A DNA stretch of 64,000 nucleotides. Origin: Nocardioides campestrisoli (lineage in GTDB: Bacteria; Actinomycetota; Actinomycetes; Propionibacteriales; Nocardioidaceae). Under the pieces are notes generated by a model. That model saw only the letters and a program-made list of their open reading frames with translations, had not been told where the DNA came from and did no database searches. The number at the start of each line of letters is the position of its first letter. Position 1 is the stretch's first letter. The stretch lies in contig NZ_CP061768.1 in assembly GCF_013624435.2 (NCBI RefSeq), positions 930,001 through 994,000 on the forward strand. Reading direction: 5' to 3'. Below are positions 1 to 7,585 of the stretch, in pieces. A program made the translations under genes and the position numbers.

Positions 1-2505
1 GGGGCGCCCACCGGCCCGCGGCTGACGAAGGTCGGGCAGCGCCTGGCCCGGCTGCCGATCGATCCGCGGCTCGGTCGGATGATCCTGGAGGCCGAGCGGC
101 TGGGCTGCGTGCGCGAGGTGATCGTGATCGCCGCGGCGCTGTCGCTGCAGGACCCGCGCGAGCGGCCGGCGGAGAAGCAGGCGCAGGCCGACCAGCTGCA
201 CGCCCGGTTCAAGGACAAGTCGTCGGACTTCCTCACCTGGCTCACCCTGTGGCGCTACCTCAAGGAGCGGCAGCGCGAGCTCTCCTCCTCGGCGTTCCGC
301 CGGATGTGCAAGCGGGAGTTCCTCAACTACCTGCGGGTCCGGGAGTGGCAGGACTTCGAGTCCCAGCTGCGTCAGGTCTGCAAGGAGATGAAGGTCGACC
401 TGGGCAGCCCGGCCGACGTACCGGACGCCGACGGCATCCACCAGGCGCTGCTCTCGGGCCTGCTCTCCCACATCGGCGCGCTGGAGGAGCGGGAGAAGCA
501 GAAGCCCGGCCAAGGCGGGGCACGGCGGCCGATGCGGGAGTACCTCGGTGCCCGCGGCGCCCGGTTCGCGATCTTCCCCGGCTCGGTGCTCAAGGGCAGC
601 AACCCGGCGTTCCTGATGGCCGGCGAGCTCGTGGAGACGGGCCGGCTGTGGGCCCGGCAGAACGCCGCGATCAAGCCCGAGTGGGCCGAGCGGCTCGGCG
701 CCCACCTGGTCAAGCGCTCCTACAGCGAGCCGCACTGGTCGAAGAAGCGCGCCGCGGTCACGGCGCTGGAGAAGGTCACCCTGTACGGCGTCCCGCTGGT
801 CGCCGACCGTCCGGTCAACTACGGCCGGATCGACCCGGTGGTCTCGCGCGAGCTGTTCATCCGGCACGCCCTGGTCTACGGGGAGTGGCACACCCGGCAC
901 CGGTTCTACGCCAAGAACCTGGCCTTGCTCGCCGAGGCCGAGGAGCTCGAGCACCGGGCGCGCCGACGCGACCTGGTGGTCGACGAGCACACCCTGTTCG
1001 ACTTCTACGACGCCCGGGTGCCGGCCGACGTGGTCAGCGGCGCCCACTTCGACCAGTGGTGGAAGAAGGAGCGGCAGACCAACCCCGACCTCCTCACCTT
1101 CGACCCGGCGATGCTCACCCACGACACCGCCGACGAGGTCGCCGCCCGTGACTTCCCCACCGAGTGGCACGGGGACCACCTGACCTTCTCGATCAGCTAC
1201 CACTTCGAGCCGGGTGCCAGCGACGACGGCCTGACGATCGACGTCCCGGTGGCCACCCTCAACCAGGTCGGCACCGACGACTTCTCCTGGCTGGTGCCGG
1301 GGCTGCGCGAGGAGCTGGTGGTGCACCTGATCCGCAGCCTGCCCAAGAACCTGCGGGTCTCCTTCGTCCCCGCGCCCAACACCGCGCGGGCGTTCCTGGC
1401 CGCGGTGCCGCCCGGGGAGGAGCCGCTGCTCGACGCGCTGGAGCGCTACCTGCGTGCCTCCACCGGCGTGCACGTGCCGCGGGAGGCCTGGGACTGGAGC
1501 AAGGTGCCCGAGCACCTGCGCCCGACCTTCCGGGTGGTGACCGAGGACGGTGCCGAGGCGGCCCGGGGCAAGGACCTGGAGGCGCTCAAGGCGCCGCTGC
1601 GCCCAGCGTTCGCGGCCGCGGTGGCCGAGGTCGCCGGGGACTCCGGGGTGACGGCGACCGGGCAGACGGAGTGGACGTTCGGCACGCTGGAGGAGTCCTT
1701 CACCCAGCGCCGCGCCGGCCACGAGGTGCGGGGCTACCCGGCGCTCGAGGACGAGGGCAGCACCGTCGGCCTGGGTGTCTTCGGGTCGGCCGACGAGGCT
1801 GCCGCGCGGCACCGGCTCGGCGTACGCCGGCTCCTGCTGCTCGCGCTGCCCGGCGCCGAGAAGGTGCTGGCCGGGCTGACCAACGCGGAGAAGCTGGGGC
1901 TGGCCGCCTCGCCGTACCCGAGCGTCGCCGAGCTGCTGGAGGACGTGCGGGCCGGGGTGCTGGCCGACGTCGTCGACGCCTACCCGCCGGTGCGGGACCG
2001 GGCGGCGTACGACGCCCTGCTGGCCGTCGCGGGCACCGACCTGGAGGCCTCGGTGCGCGCGGCGGTCGCCGACGTGATCCGGGTGCTGGCGGCCTGGCGG
2101 GCCTGCGACAAGGCGCTGTCCGGCCGCGCCGACCTGCACACCCTGCCGGCGCTGACCGAGATGCGGGGCCAGCTCGAGCGGCTGGTGCACCGGGGCTTCG
2201 TCGGCGAGGCGGGGCTGCGTCAGCTGCGCCACTACCCCCGCTACCTGGCGGCGCTGGAGCAGCGCCGGGAGAAGCTGGGCACCCAGCTGGCCCGCGACCG
2301 CCAGCTGATGGAACAGGTGGCCGACCTCCAGGCGGCGTACCTGCACCAGGTCGACGCCCTGCCCGCCGGCCGTCCCCCCGGTGCCGCGCTGCGCCAGGTC
2401 CGGTGGATGCTCGAGGAGTACCGGGTCTCCCTGTGGGCCCAGCAGCTGGGGACCGCCCAGCCGGTCTCGGACCAGCGGATCCGCAAGGCCCTCGCCGCCT
2501 CATGA
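1..2505 (+). CDS. hrpA: ATP-dependent RNA helicase HrpA, 3' part
   Basis: The frame is open from the first base, so the gene starts upstream and its DEAH helicase core is outside the window. The visible 834 residues begin in the helicase-associated HA2 region (LTKVGQRLARLPIDPRLGRM), which in DEAH-box RNA helicases follows the second RecA domain. They continue into the long C-terminal region typical of bacterial HrpA (OB-fold, then the DUF3418-type domain, roughly from residue 300 to the end). HrpA is a cytosolic DEAH helicase that unwinds RNA and in some bacteria rescues stalled ribosomes. The full family protein is about 1300 residues, so about one third is missing. No frame break is seen. 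The stop codon directly abuts a hairpin of the repeat element described next, which may end transcription. Confidence 0.9.
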   Translation, partial: GAPTGPRLTKVGQRLARLPIDPRLGRMILEAERLGCVREVIVIAAALSLQDPRERPAEKQAQADQLHARFKDKSSDFLTWLTLWRYLKERQRELSSSAFRRMCKREFLNYLRVREWQDFESQLRQVCKEMKVDLGSPADVPDADGIHQALLSGLLSHIGALEEREKQKPGQGGARRPMREYLGARGARFAIFPGSVLKGSNPAFLMAGELVETGRLWARQNAAIKPEWAERLGAHLVKRSYSEPHWSKKRAAVTALEKVTLYGVPLVADRPVNYGRIDPVVSRELFIRHALVYGEWHTRHRFYAKNLALLAEAEELEHRARRRDLVVDEHTLFDFYDARVPADVVSGAHFDQWWKKERQTNPDLLTFDPAMLTHDTADEVAARDFPTEWHGDHLTFSISYHFEPGASDDGLTIDVPVATLNQVGTDDFSWLVPGLREELVVHLIRSLPKNLRVSFVPAPNTARAFLAAVPPGEEPLLDALERYLRASTGVHVPREAWDWSKVPEHLRPTFRVVTEDGAEAARGKDLEALKAPLRPAFAAAVAEVAGDSGVTATGQTEWTFGTLEESFTQRRAGHEVRGYPALEDEGSTVGLGVFGSADEAAARHRLGVRRLLLLALPGAEKVLAGLTNAEKLGLAASPYPSVAELLEDVRAGVLADVVDAYPPVRDRAAYDALLAVAGTDLEASVRAAVADVIRVLAAWRACDKALSGRADLHTLPALTEMRGQLERLVHRGFVGEAGLRQLRHYPRYLAALEQRREKLGTQLARDRQLMEQVADLQAAYLHQVDALPAGRPPGAALRQVRWMLEEYRVSLWAQQLGTAQPVSDQRIRKALAAS

Positions 2506-2589
2506 ATCCCCGCTTGGCCGGGGATCGGGTGGGTTGGCACGTGTTGTAACACCCCCGAACCACGTGGTTCCCCGGCTGTGCGGGGATCC
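2506..2589. repeat. Hairpin-rich intergenic repeat element, copy A
   Basis: Starts at the base after the hrpA stop. First hairpin: ATCCCCG (2506-2512), loop CTTGGC, CGGGGAT (2519-2525). Core: GGTTGGCACGTGTTG at 2532-2546, in a degenerate dyad with AACCAC at 2558-2563. Last hairpin: GGTTCCCCG (2566-2574), loop GCTGTG, CGGGGATCC (2581-2589). The same core and hairpin type recur at 34152-34213, where the loop is the reverse complement (CACAGC), so that hairpin is inverted relative to this copy. It could terminate hrpA transcription here, but copy B is not downstream of any plus-strand gene. Confidence 0.7.
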
Positions 2590-2613
2590 CGCCCGGGGCG
2601 CAGGCACCGGTCG

Positions 2614-2619
2614 TACGCT
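2614..2619 (+). promoter_or_regulatory. -10 box TACGCT of the gene at 2627
   Basis: TACGCT lies 7 nt before the ATG at 2627, and no Shine-Dalgarno fits between. This implies a leaderless or nearly leaderless transcript, and it is why the start at 2627 was chosen over upstream codons in the same frame. Confidence 0.55.
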
Positions 2620-2626
2620 GAAGGGC

Positions 2627-3232
2627 ATGGCCGAGCGACCCCACCACCGTCCGATGATGCCGGGCGACCAGCTCTTCGCCGAGCTGGAGTCCGGTGCGGA
2701 TCCGCTGCTCCTGCAGGAGGCGGCAGACCGGGCGGCGGCGCTGCTGGTGCGCGGCGCCCGGGCCAGCGACGACGCGGGGGTCGCCGAGCGGGTGGTGCAC
2801 CTGGCCGAGACCGAGGGCCTGGAGGTGCTGGCCGAGCTCTGGTCGGGCTCGCCCGCCGACTCGCTGGCCGGCGCGCTGTGGCGGCTCTACCTGCTGCGTG
2901 ACTGGGTGCACCGGGCCCCGCAGGAGGTGGCTGCGGAGTACGAGGCGGGCCGGGGCGCGGCGCCGTTCGCCCGGGTCGTGGCGGGGGTGGCCGACCCGCC
3001 GGGGGCCGAGGAGCTCAAGGCGATGGTCGACCAGGTGCTGCGCGGGATCGCGGGCAGCGACTTCGCCGACGTGCTGTACCGCGCGGCCGCCTTCGCGCAC
3101 GTCGTGGCGGTCGGCCGGGCGATCCTCACCCAGCGCTCCGACGCCCCGCACCAGGAGGTGCCCCGGATGCTCACGCTGGCCGAGCAGCTGGAGGCTGCGG
3201 CCCGCCTGGAGATGCGCGGCGAGCTGGCCTGA
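2627..3232 (+). CDS. Conserved-type hypothetical protein, 201 aa
   Basis: I do not recognise a named family. The 201-residue product starts MAERPHHRPMMPGDQLFAELE and is soluble, Ala/Leu/Glu-rich and apparently all-helical, with no signal peptide or membrane segment. Helical blocks such as AADRAAALLVRGA, LAGALWRLYLLRDW and DVLYRAAAFAHVVAVGRAIL suggest a helical-bundle fold. GC3 is as high as in neighbouring genes, so it is very probably a real gene. The frame is open further upstream into hrpA, but the start at 2627 is supported by the -10 box 7 nt before it. It stands alone between the repeat element and the structured RNA candidate. No function can be assigned from the sequence. Confidence 0.75.
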   Translation: MAERPHHRPMMPGDQLFAELESGADPLLLQEAADRAAALLVRGARASDDAGVAERVVHLAETEGLEVLAELWSGSPADSLAGALWRLYLLRDWVHRAPQEVAAEYEAGRGAAPFARVVAGVADPPGAEELKAMVDQVLRGIAGSDFADVLYRAAAFAHVVAVGRAILTQRSDAPHQEVPRMLTLAEQLEAAARLEMRGELA

Positions 3233-3259
3233 CCGGCACGTGGCCCTCGGGTCGGCGAC

Positions 3260-3265
3260 TACAAT
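3260..3265 (+). promoter_or_regulatory. -10 box TACAAT of the RNA at 3271
   Basis: TACAAT is close to the sigma-70 consensus TATAAT and is unusually AT-rich for this genome. Its end lies 6 nt before the first base of the 11-bp closing stem at 3271, the expected distance to a transcription start. No coding start follows it closely, so it most likely drives a non-coding RNA. Confidence 0.6.
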
Positions 3266-3270
3266 GGTCC

Positions 3271-3367
3271 GTGGTGGTGCGTCGGGCTGCGGCAGCCCCG
3301 GGTCCCAAAATAAGCCGCTACGAGCGGCCACGCGCCGTGAGGCGCTCCCAGTCCGGCGCACCACCAC
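3271..3367 (+). ncRNA. Candidate structured small RNA with four-way junction
   Basis: A 97-nt segment folds on paper into a closed cloverleaf-like structure. The outer 11-bp stem pairs GTGGTGGTGCG (3271-3281) perfectly with CGCACCACCAC (3357-3367). Inside are three hairpins: 3284-3298 (GGGCT/AGCCC), 3314-3328 (GCCGCT, loop ACG, AGCGGC) and 3332-3345 (GCGCC, GTGA loop of GNRA type, GGCGC). The junction strand carries an unusual A-rich stretch, CCCAAAATAA (3304-3313). A TACAAT box sits at the right distance upstream. It is not tRNA-like (no anticodon loop, no T-loop, no CCA). It lacks the SRP tetraloop motif, the tmRNA tag frame and the C-rich loops of 6C RNA. The role is unknown; it lies 24 nt before a MazF-fold gene. 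Confidence 0.6.
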
Positions 3368-3378
3368 TCAGCTCCCGC

Positions 3379-3384
3379 TAGCCT
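3379..3384 (+). promoter_or_regulatory. -10 box TAGCCT of the PemK/MazF-like gene
   Basis: TAGCCT ends 7 nt before the ATG at 3392, with no ribosome-binding site between. The toxin-like gene may therefore be transcribed leaderlessly from its own promoter, separately from the RNA that ends at about 3367. Confidence 0.5.
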
Positions 3385-3391
3385 CGGGCCC

Positions 3392-3871
3392 ATGGGTCTC
3401 CTCCGCCGCGCGCTCGACGTGCTCGCCTCCCGGTCCAGCACCCGGTCCGCCTCCCGGCCCGGCACCCGGCCCGGCGCGTCGGACCGCCCCGTGGTCGAGT
3501 ACGCCGCCCGGCGCGACGGCGCCCCGGACCCCGGCGAGGTGGTCTGGGCCTGGGTCGCCTACGAGGACGACCCACGGCAGGGCAAGGACCGCCCGGTGCT
3601 GCTCCTGGGCCGCGACGCCGGCCAGTGGGTCGGCCTGATGCTCAGCAGCCAGGACCACGACCGGGACGCCGAGGACGAGGCCCGCTGGGGCCGGCACTGG
3701 ATGGACGTGGGCGTCGGCGACTGGGACCGGCAGCGGCGACCCAGCGAGGTGCGCCTGGACCGGCTGCTCCGGCTCGAGGACGGCGCGATCCGGCGCGAGG
3801 GCGGAGCCCTGGACCGGAACCTGTTCGACATGGTCGCCGCCGAGGCGCGGCGCTTCCACGACCTCGACTGA
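3392..3871 (+). CDS. PemK/MazF-like protein without a partner antitoxin gene
   Basis: The product has 159 residues. After a low-complexity Ser/Arg/Pro N-terminus of about 45 residues comes a PemK/MazF-type beta-barrel start: PGEVVWAWVAYEDD, then a charged loop and GKDRPVLLLGR, the strand pair that in MazF/Kid toxins forms the barrel and RNA site. The family comprises ribosome-independent mRNA interferases, but actinobacterial solitary PemK-like proteins of this kind are mostly uncharacterised. No small antitoxin ORF is present upstream or downstream; instead a compact structured RNA candidate ends 24 nt upstream. Whether the protein is an active toxin cannot be judged, because the catalytic residues of this subfamily are not fixed by motif alone. 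Confidence 0.75.
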   Translation: MGLLRRALDVLASRSSTRSASRPGTRPGASDRPVVEYAARRDGAPDPGEVVWAWVAYEDDPRQGKDRPVLLLGRDAGQWVGLMLSSQDHDRDAEDEARWGRHWMDVGVGDWDRQRRPSEVRLDRLLRLEDGAIRREGGALDRNLFDMVAAEARRFHDLD

Positions 3872-4019
3872 GCCGCTGCGGTCGCGCCCTGTGGCCTGCG
3901 CCTCCTCGTCGCCGGCCACGGCCGCCGCGGATCCCGGCGGGCTCCCGGCGGGTCGATAGGGTGTGCTCGCACGCCCTCACCCGCGGGCGGCGCCCGCCCC
4001 GAAGGAGAGGCCCCTCTCG

Positions 4020-5480
4020 ATGCTGTCCCGTCGTCCTGCCCTGGCGACCGTCGCCGCTCTGTCCCTGGCCCTGGTCCTGGGGGGCTGCTCGGACGGGGGC
4101 GACGACCCCGCCCCCAGCCCCGAGGCCACGGCGACCGGCCCGACCCGGACGGCGACCCCGGAGCCGGTGCAGCTGCGCCTGGGTGTCTACGGCAGCGAGC
4201 CCGAGCTCGCCGGGTGGTCCTCGGTGGCCAGCGACTTCAACGCGAAGGGGGCCGGCGCCGAGGTCGACCTGGTGGAGTGGAAGGACCGGGAGTCCGCCAT
4301 GGACGCCGTCCGCGAGGGCGACGTGCCGGACGTCTTCATGGTCAACCGCCAGGACCTGGACTACCTCCTGGAGGAGGGCCTGACCCGCCCGGTCAGCGAG
4401 CTGCTCGACGAGCGGGGCGTCGACTTCGGGGACGACTTCTCGCGCGACGCGGTGGAGTCCTTCAGCTTCGACGGCGAGCTCCAGTGCATGGCCTACGCGG
4501 TCTCCCCGATGGTGATGTACGTCAACGAGGACCTCGTGGACTTCGACAAGATGGAGCGCCGCGGCTTCGACGTGCCCTCGCGCTGGGACCGCTGGTCGCT
4601 GGCCGAGTTCGAGGCGGCCGCGGACTTCGCCGCGCGCCCCGCCCGGGGCACCAGCGGGTTCTGGATCGAGCCGTCGGTGCACGGCCTCGCGCCCTTCGTG
4701 GAGTCCGGCGGCGGCAGCGTCTTCGACGACGCCGAGTCACCCACCTCGCTCAACTTCTCCGACGACGACAGCCGCGCCGCCCTGGAGCAGTCGCTGGCCG
4801 TGCTGCGCGACGCCAGCCTGACCCTGACCGACGAGCAGCTGGCCAAGCGTCCCGCGCTGGAGTGGTTCAAGCGGGGCAAGCTCGGGATGATCGCCGGCTA
4901 CCGCGACCTGGTGCCCGAGCTGCGTCAGGTCCGCGACCTCAACTTCAACGTGATGTCGATGCCGATGGTCGAGAACGCCGCCACGGTGGGCGAGGTCACC
5001 GGCCTGTGCATCTCCTCGGACAGCAAGCACCCGGCCGCGGCGGCCGACCTGATCGCCCACTCGGTGAGCGAGGAGTCGACCCGCGAGGTGGTCAAGGCCG
5101 GCGGGATGGTCCCCGCCAACCTCGCCGTCGCCGGCTCGGAGGACTTCCTGCAGACCGCCCGCCAGCCCAAGCGCAGCCGCGTCTTCAACACCGCCGTGCG
5201 GGGCATGACCATCGACCCGCTGCTGCACTCCTGGCCCGAGCTCGAGGAGGCGGTGGCGCCGTGGATGCTCGAGCTGCTCACAGCCCCGGGCGACCTGGAC
5301 CTGGAGGCGGTCACCGAGCAGATCGACGAGGCCTCGCGCGCGGTCCTGGACCCGGAGTCGGTGGAGGTCGACCCGGAGTCGGAGTCGTCCGGCTCCGCCA
5401 GCCCGACGCCGACGACCAGCCCGACGCCCACGACCAGCCCGAAGGCCAAGCCGAGCCCGTCGGGCAAGCCCAAGCAGTAG
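4020..5480 (+). CDS. Extracellular solute-binding lipoprotein (ABC sugar-type)
   Basis: The product has 486 residues. The signal sequence ends in the lipobox LGGC, so the protein is probably lipid-anchored outside the membrane. The mature part resembles bacterial extracellular solute-binding protein family 1: LRLGVYGSEPELAGWSSVASDFNAK near the N-terminus, then VPDVFMVN, and later GKLGMIAGYRDLVPEL and AAADLIAHSVSEEST. Such proteins deliver sugars or oligosaccharides to ABC permeases, but no permease genes are adjacent, so the ligand and partner are unknown. The C-terminus carries a Ser-Pro-Thr spacer with two SPTPTT units and ends PSGKPKQ, which is unusual for a binding protein. The ATG at 4020 follows a GAAGGAGAGG ribosome-binding site, and a TAGGGT box lies at 3956-3961. 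The frame continues to 3963 without support. Confidence 0.85.
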   Translation: MLSRRPALATVAALSLALVLGGCSDGGDDPAPSPEATATGPTRTATPEPVQLRLGVYGSEPELAGWSSVASDFNAKGAGAEVDLVEWKDRESAMDAVREGDVPDVFMVNRQDLDYLLEEGLTRPVSELLDERGVDFGDDFSRDAVESFSFDGELQCMAYAVSPMVMYVNEDLVDFDKMERRGFDVPSRWDRWSLAEFEAAADFAARPARGTSGFWIEPSVHGLAPFVESGGGSVFDDAESPTSLNFSDDDSRAALEQSLAVLRDASLTLTDEQLAKRPALEWFKRGKLGMIAGYRDLVPELRQVRDLNFNVMSMPMVENAATVGEVTGLCISSDSKHPAAAADLIAHSVSEESTREVVKAGGMVPANLAVAGSEDFLQTARQPKRSRVFNTAVRGMTIDPLLHSWPELEEAVAPWMLELLTAPGDLDLEAVTEQIDEASRAVLDPESVEVDPESESSGSASPTPTTSPTPTTSPKAKPSPSGKPKQ

Positions 5481-5512
5481 TCCCGGGCCAGCCGAGGACG
5501 CCCCGGAGGGTC

Positions 5513-6892
5513 CTAGGCGGTCGCCGGGCCGGCGCCCGGATCCGTCTCGGGCTCGGGGTCCGGCACCGGCTCGTCGCCGTGCAGCACCGCGGCGACCAGG
5601 GCGTCGCGGACGAGCCCGACCTGCCAGGGCCGAGCGCCGTACGACGCGAGCTGCTCGGCGAGGTCGTGGGCCAGCTGCTCGGGGTCGCGGGTGGCGGGCG
5701 GCGCCCACATGGCGCGCCGCACGTGGTCGGGGGAGATCAGGTTCTCCACCGGCAGACCGTGCTCCTCGGCCAGCGCCAGGGTCGCCTCTCTGGCCGCCTT
5801 GAACCGGCGGTCGGCCACCGGCTCCCGGTCCGCCCAGGTGCGGGGGTGCGGGGGACCGTCGCCGCGCTGGGTGCGGGTCGGCAGCTGGGACTCGGGCAGG
5901 GTCCGGACCTCGTCCAGCGCCGCCAGCCAGCGGGAGGAGTAGCGGTCCGCGCCCCGGCCGTGGAAGCCGGGCGTACGCAGCAGGGCGTTCCGGTCCGTCG
6001 GCATGGCGGAGGCGGCGGCGATCACCGCGGAGTCGGGGATGATCCGGCCCGGTGTCACGTCGCGCTGCCGGGCGATCTCGTCGCGGGTCTGCCACAGCGC
6101 GCGGGCGGCACCGAGGGCGCGTCGGCCCCGCAGCTTGTTGAGCCCGCTGGTCCGGCGCCACGGCTCGGCGCGGACGGTGGGCTGGAAGCCGGTGAGGTGC
6201 TGGAACTCCTCGTGCGCCCACTGGTCCTTGCCCTGGGCGACCAGCTCGGCGGCCATGTGGTCGCGCAGCTCGACCAGCACCTCGACGTCGAGTGCGGCGT
6301 ACTCCAGCCAGGACCGCGGCAGCGGCCGGGTCGACCAGTCCGCCGCCGAGTGCTCCTTGCGCATCCGCAGGCCGAGGATCTGCTCGACCAGGGTTGCCAG
6401 ACCCACCCGGGGGTAGCCGAGGAGGCGGCCGGCCAGCTCGGTGTCGAAGAGCCGCACCGGCTCGAGGCCGACCTCGCGCAGGCAGGGGATGTCCTGGCTG
6501 GCGGCGTGCAGGATCCACTCCTCGTCGCCCAGCGCCTCGGCGAGCTGGGGCAGGTGCGACCCGAACGCGATCGGGTCCACCAGCCAGGTGCCGGAGTCGC
6601 CGCGGCGCAGCTGGATCAGGTAGGCGCGGCTGGAGTAGCGGTAGCCGGAGGCGCGCTCGGCGTCCAGGGCGACCGGCCCGGTGGCGGCGGCCAGCGCGGC
6701 GCAGGCCGCGGCCAGGCCCTCGGGGGTGTCCACCACGTCGGGCACCCCGTCGCGCAGGGTCAGCAGGGGAGCGGGCTCGGGCGCGGCGGTCGTCTCGTCG
6801 GCCTCGGTGCTGCCTGCTCCGGTGCTGGCCTCGGTGTCTGCCTCGGTGCCGGTGGGATCCGGGGTCGTGCTCTCGTCGTGCGGTGAGGTCAT
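5513..6892 (-). CDS. rnd: Ribonuclease D (3'-5' exoribonuclease, HRDC domain)
   Basis: The product has 459 residues. An acidic low-complexity N-terminus (about 45 residues) precedes the DEDD exonuclease domain: GPVALDAERASGYRY (DxE motif), VDPIAF, ILHAASQDIPCL, LFDTELAGRLLG and the YAALDVEVL block with the final Asp. An HRDC-type helical region follows (about 220-300), and a C-terminal half typical of actinobacterial RNase D. The family trims 3' ends of structured RNAs in the cytoplasm. The start overlaps the stop of the DUF3000 gene by ATGA, so the two are translationally coupled. The pair sits divergent from hemE, a neighbourhood I recall from other actinobacteria. The frame is open further upstream, but the ATGA junction decides the start. 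Confidence 0.88.
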   Translation of the reverse strand: MTSPHDESTTPDPTGTEADTEASTGAGSTEADETTAAPEPAPLLTLRDGVPDVVDTPEGLAAACAALAAATGPVALDAERASGYRYSSRAYLIQLRRGDSGTWLVDPIAFGSHLPQLAEALGDEEWILHAASQDIPCLREVGLEPVRLFDTELAGRLLGYPRVGLATLVEQILGLRMRKEHSAADWSTRPLPRSWLEYAALDVEVLVELRDHMAAELVAQGKDQWAHEEFQHLTGFQPTVRAEPWRRTSGLNKLRGRRALGAARALWQTRDEIARQRDVTPGRIIPDSAVIAAASAMPTDRNALLRTPGFHGRGADRYSSRWLAALDEVRTLPESQLPTRTQRGDGPPHPRTWADREPVADRRFKAAREATLALAEEHGLPVENLISPDHVRRAMWAPPATRDPEQLAHDLAEQLASYGARPWQVGLVRDALVAAVLHGDEPVPDPEPETDPGAGPATA

Positions 6893-7515
6893 GGGGTGTC
6901 CGGGCCTCGCTGGCCCCGGCGGCTGGGCATGGCGGTCACGCCCTCGGGCAGCGGCGGCAGCCCGGCGGCGGTGCAGAGCAGCTCGCCCCAGGCCTCGACG
7001 TGCGGCTTCAGGTCGGGGCCGTCCTCGCCCTCGGCGGGGGTCCACGACGCGCGCAGCTCGAGCTGGGCGGTGCCCTCCTCGCCGGCCATCCCGCCGTAGC
7101 TCTCGGTGGCCACCCGGGTCACGGTGCCCGACTCGTTGGCCCACTGGGCGCCGTTCGCTCCCAGGGCCTCGACCAGCCAGCTCCAGCCGACGGCGCCGAG
7201 CATCGGGTCGGTGACCAGCTCGGGGTCGATGTCGGCGCGCGCGTAGGCCACGCAGCGGAACGTGCCGTTCCAGGCGTCGTTGCCGGCGGGGTCGTGCAGC
7301 AGGATGATCCGGCCCGTGGCCACCTCGTCGTCACCGACGGTGACGTCTGCGGTCAGGGCGGCCGACCACGGGGCGATCCGCTGGGGCGCGGGCATCTCCT
7401 CGCAGAAGACCTCGGGACGCAGCGCAGCGGCGCGCATCTGCGCGACCGCGGCGCGGAACGACGCAGGAGCCTCGTCCGCACCCGTCCCGGGATGCGGCTC
7501 GGAGTTGACAGCCAT
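6889..7515 (-). CDS. DUF3000 family protein
   Basis: The product has 208 residues and matches the actinobacterial DUF3000 family: FRAAVAQMRAAALRPEVFCEE near the N-terminus, then IAPWSAALTADV, GRIILLHDPAGNDAWNGTFRCV and MLGAVGWSWLVEAL, and LELRASWTP and HVEAWGELLCTAAGLPPLPEGV near the end. The function is unknown; the family is soluble and regularly found beside RNase D and hemE. It is first in a two-gene minus-strand operon with rnd (ATGA overlap). A TAGGTT box (7522-7527, minus strand) ends 6 nt before the start codon, implying a leaderless transcript. Only 70 nt separate this start from that of hemE, so the two promoters overlap back to back. Confidence 0.88.
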   Translation of the reverse strand: MAVNSEPHPGTGADEAPASFRAAVAQMRAAALRPEVFCEEMPAPQRIAPWSAALTADVTVGDDEVATGRIILLHDPAGNDAWNGTFRCVAYARADIDPELVTDPMLGAVGWSWLVEALGANGAQWANESGTVTRVATESYGGMAGEEGTAQLELRASWTPAEGEDGPDLKPHVEAWGELLCTAAGLPPLPEGVTAMPSRRGQRGPDTP

Positions 7516-7521
7516 GCCGCC

Positions 7522-7527
7522 AACCTA
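7522..7527 (-). promoter_or_regulatory. -10 box TAGGTT of the DUF3000-rnd operon
   Basis: Read on the minus strand, TAGGTT lies 6 nt before the start at 7515. It faces away from the hemE promoter about 50 nt away. Confidence 0.5.
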
Positions 7528-7572
7528 CGTCGCGGGCCCCGCAGGGATGTGCCAACACGCCGCCTGACCTGC

Positions 7573-7578
7573 GATGAT
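7573..7578 (+). promoter_or_regulatory. -10 box GATGAT of hemE
   Basis: GATGAT ends 7 nt before a GTG at 7586, the spacing seen at many starts in this window. This favours GTG 7586 over the in-frame ATG at 7574, which lies inside the box. Confidence 0.4.
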
Positions 7579-7585
7579 CGGGGGC

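Noticed and set aside
3271..3367. SRP RNA, tmRNA, 6C RNA or tRNA at this position
   Set aside because: The SRP apical motif, a tag-coding frame, C-rich loops and anticodon/T-loop features are all missing, and the size fits none of them well.
3410..3480. Short tandem repeats of CCCGGCACC type in the MazF-like gene 5' end
   Set aside because: Low-complexity Ser/Arg/Pro coding sequence; no regular unit.
7540..7560. A TTGGCAC stretch near the hemE/DUF3000 start as a third copy of the hairpin element
   Set aside because: Only 7 nt match the core and neither hairpin is present.
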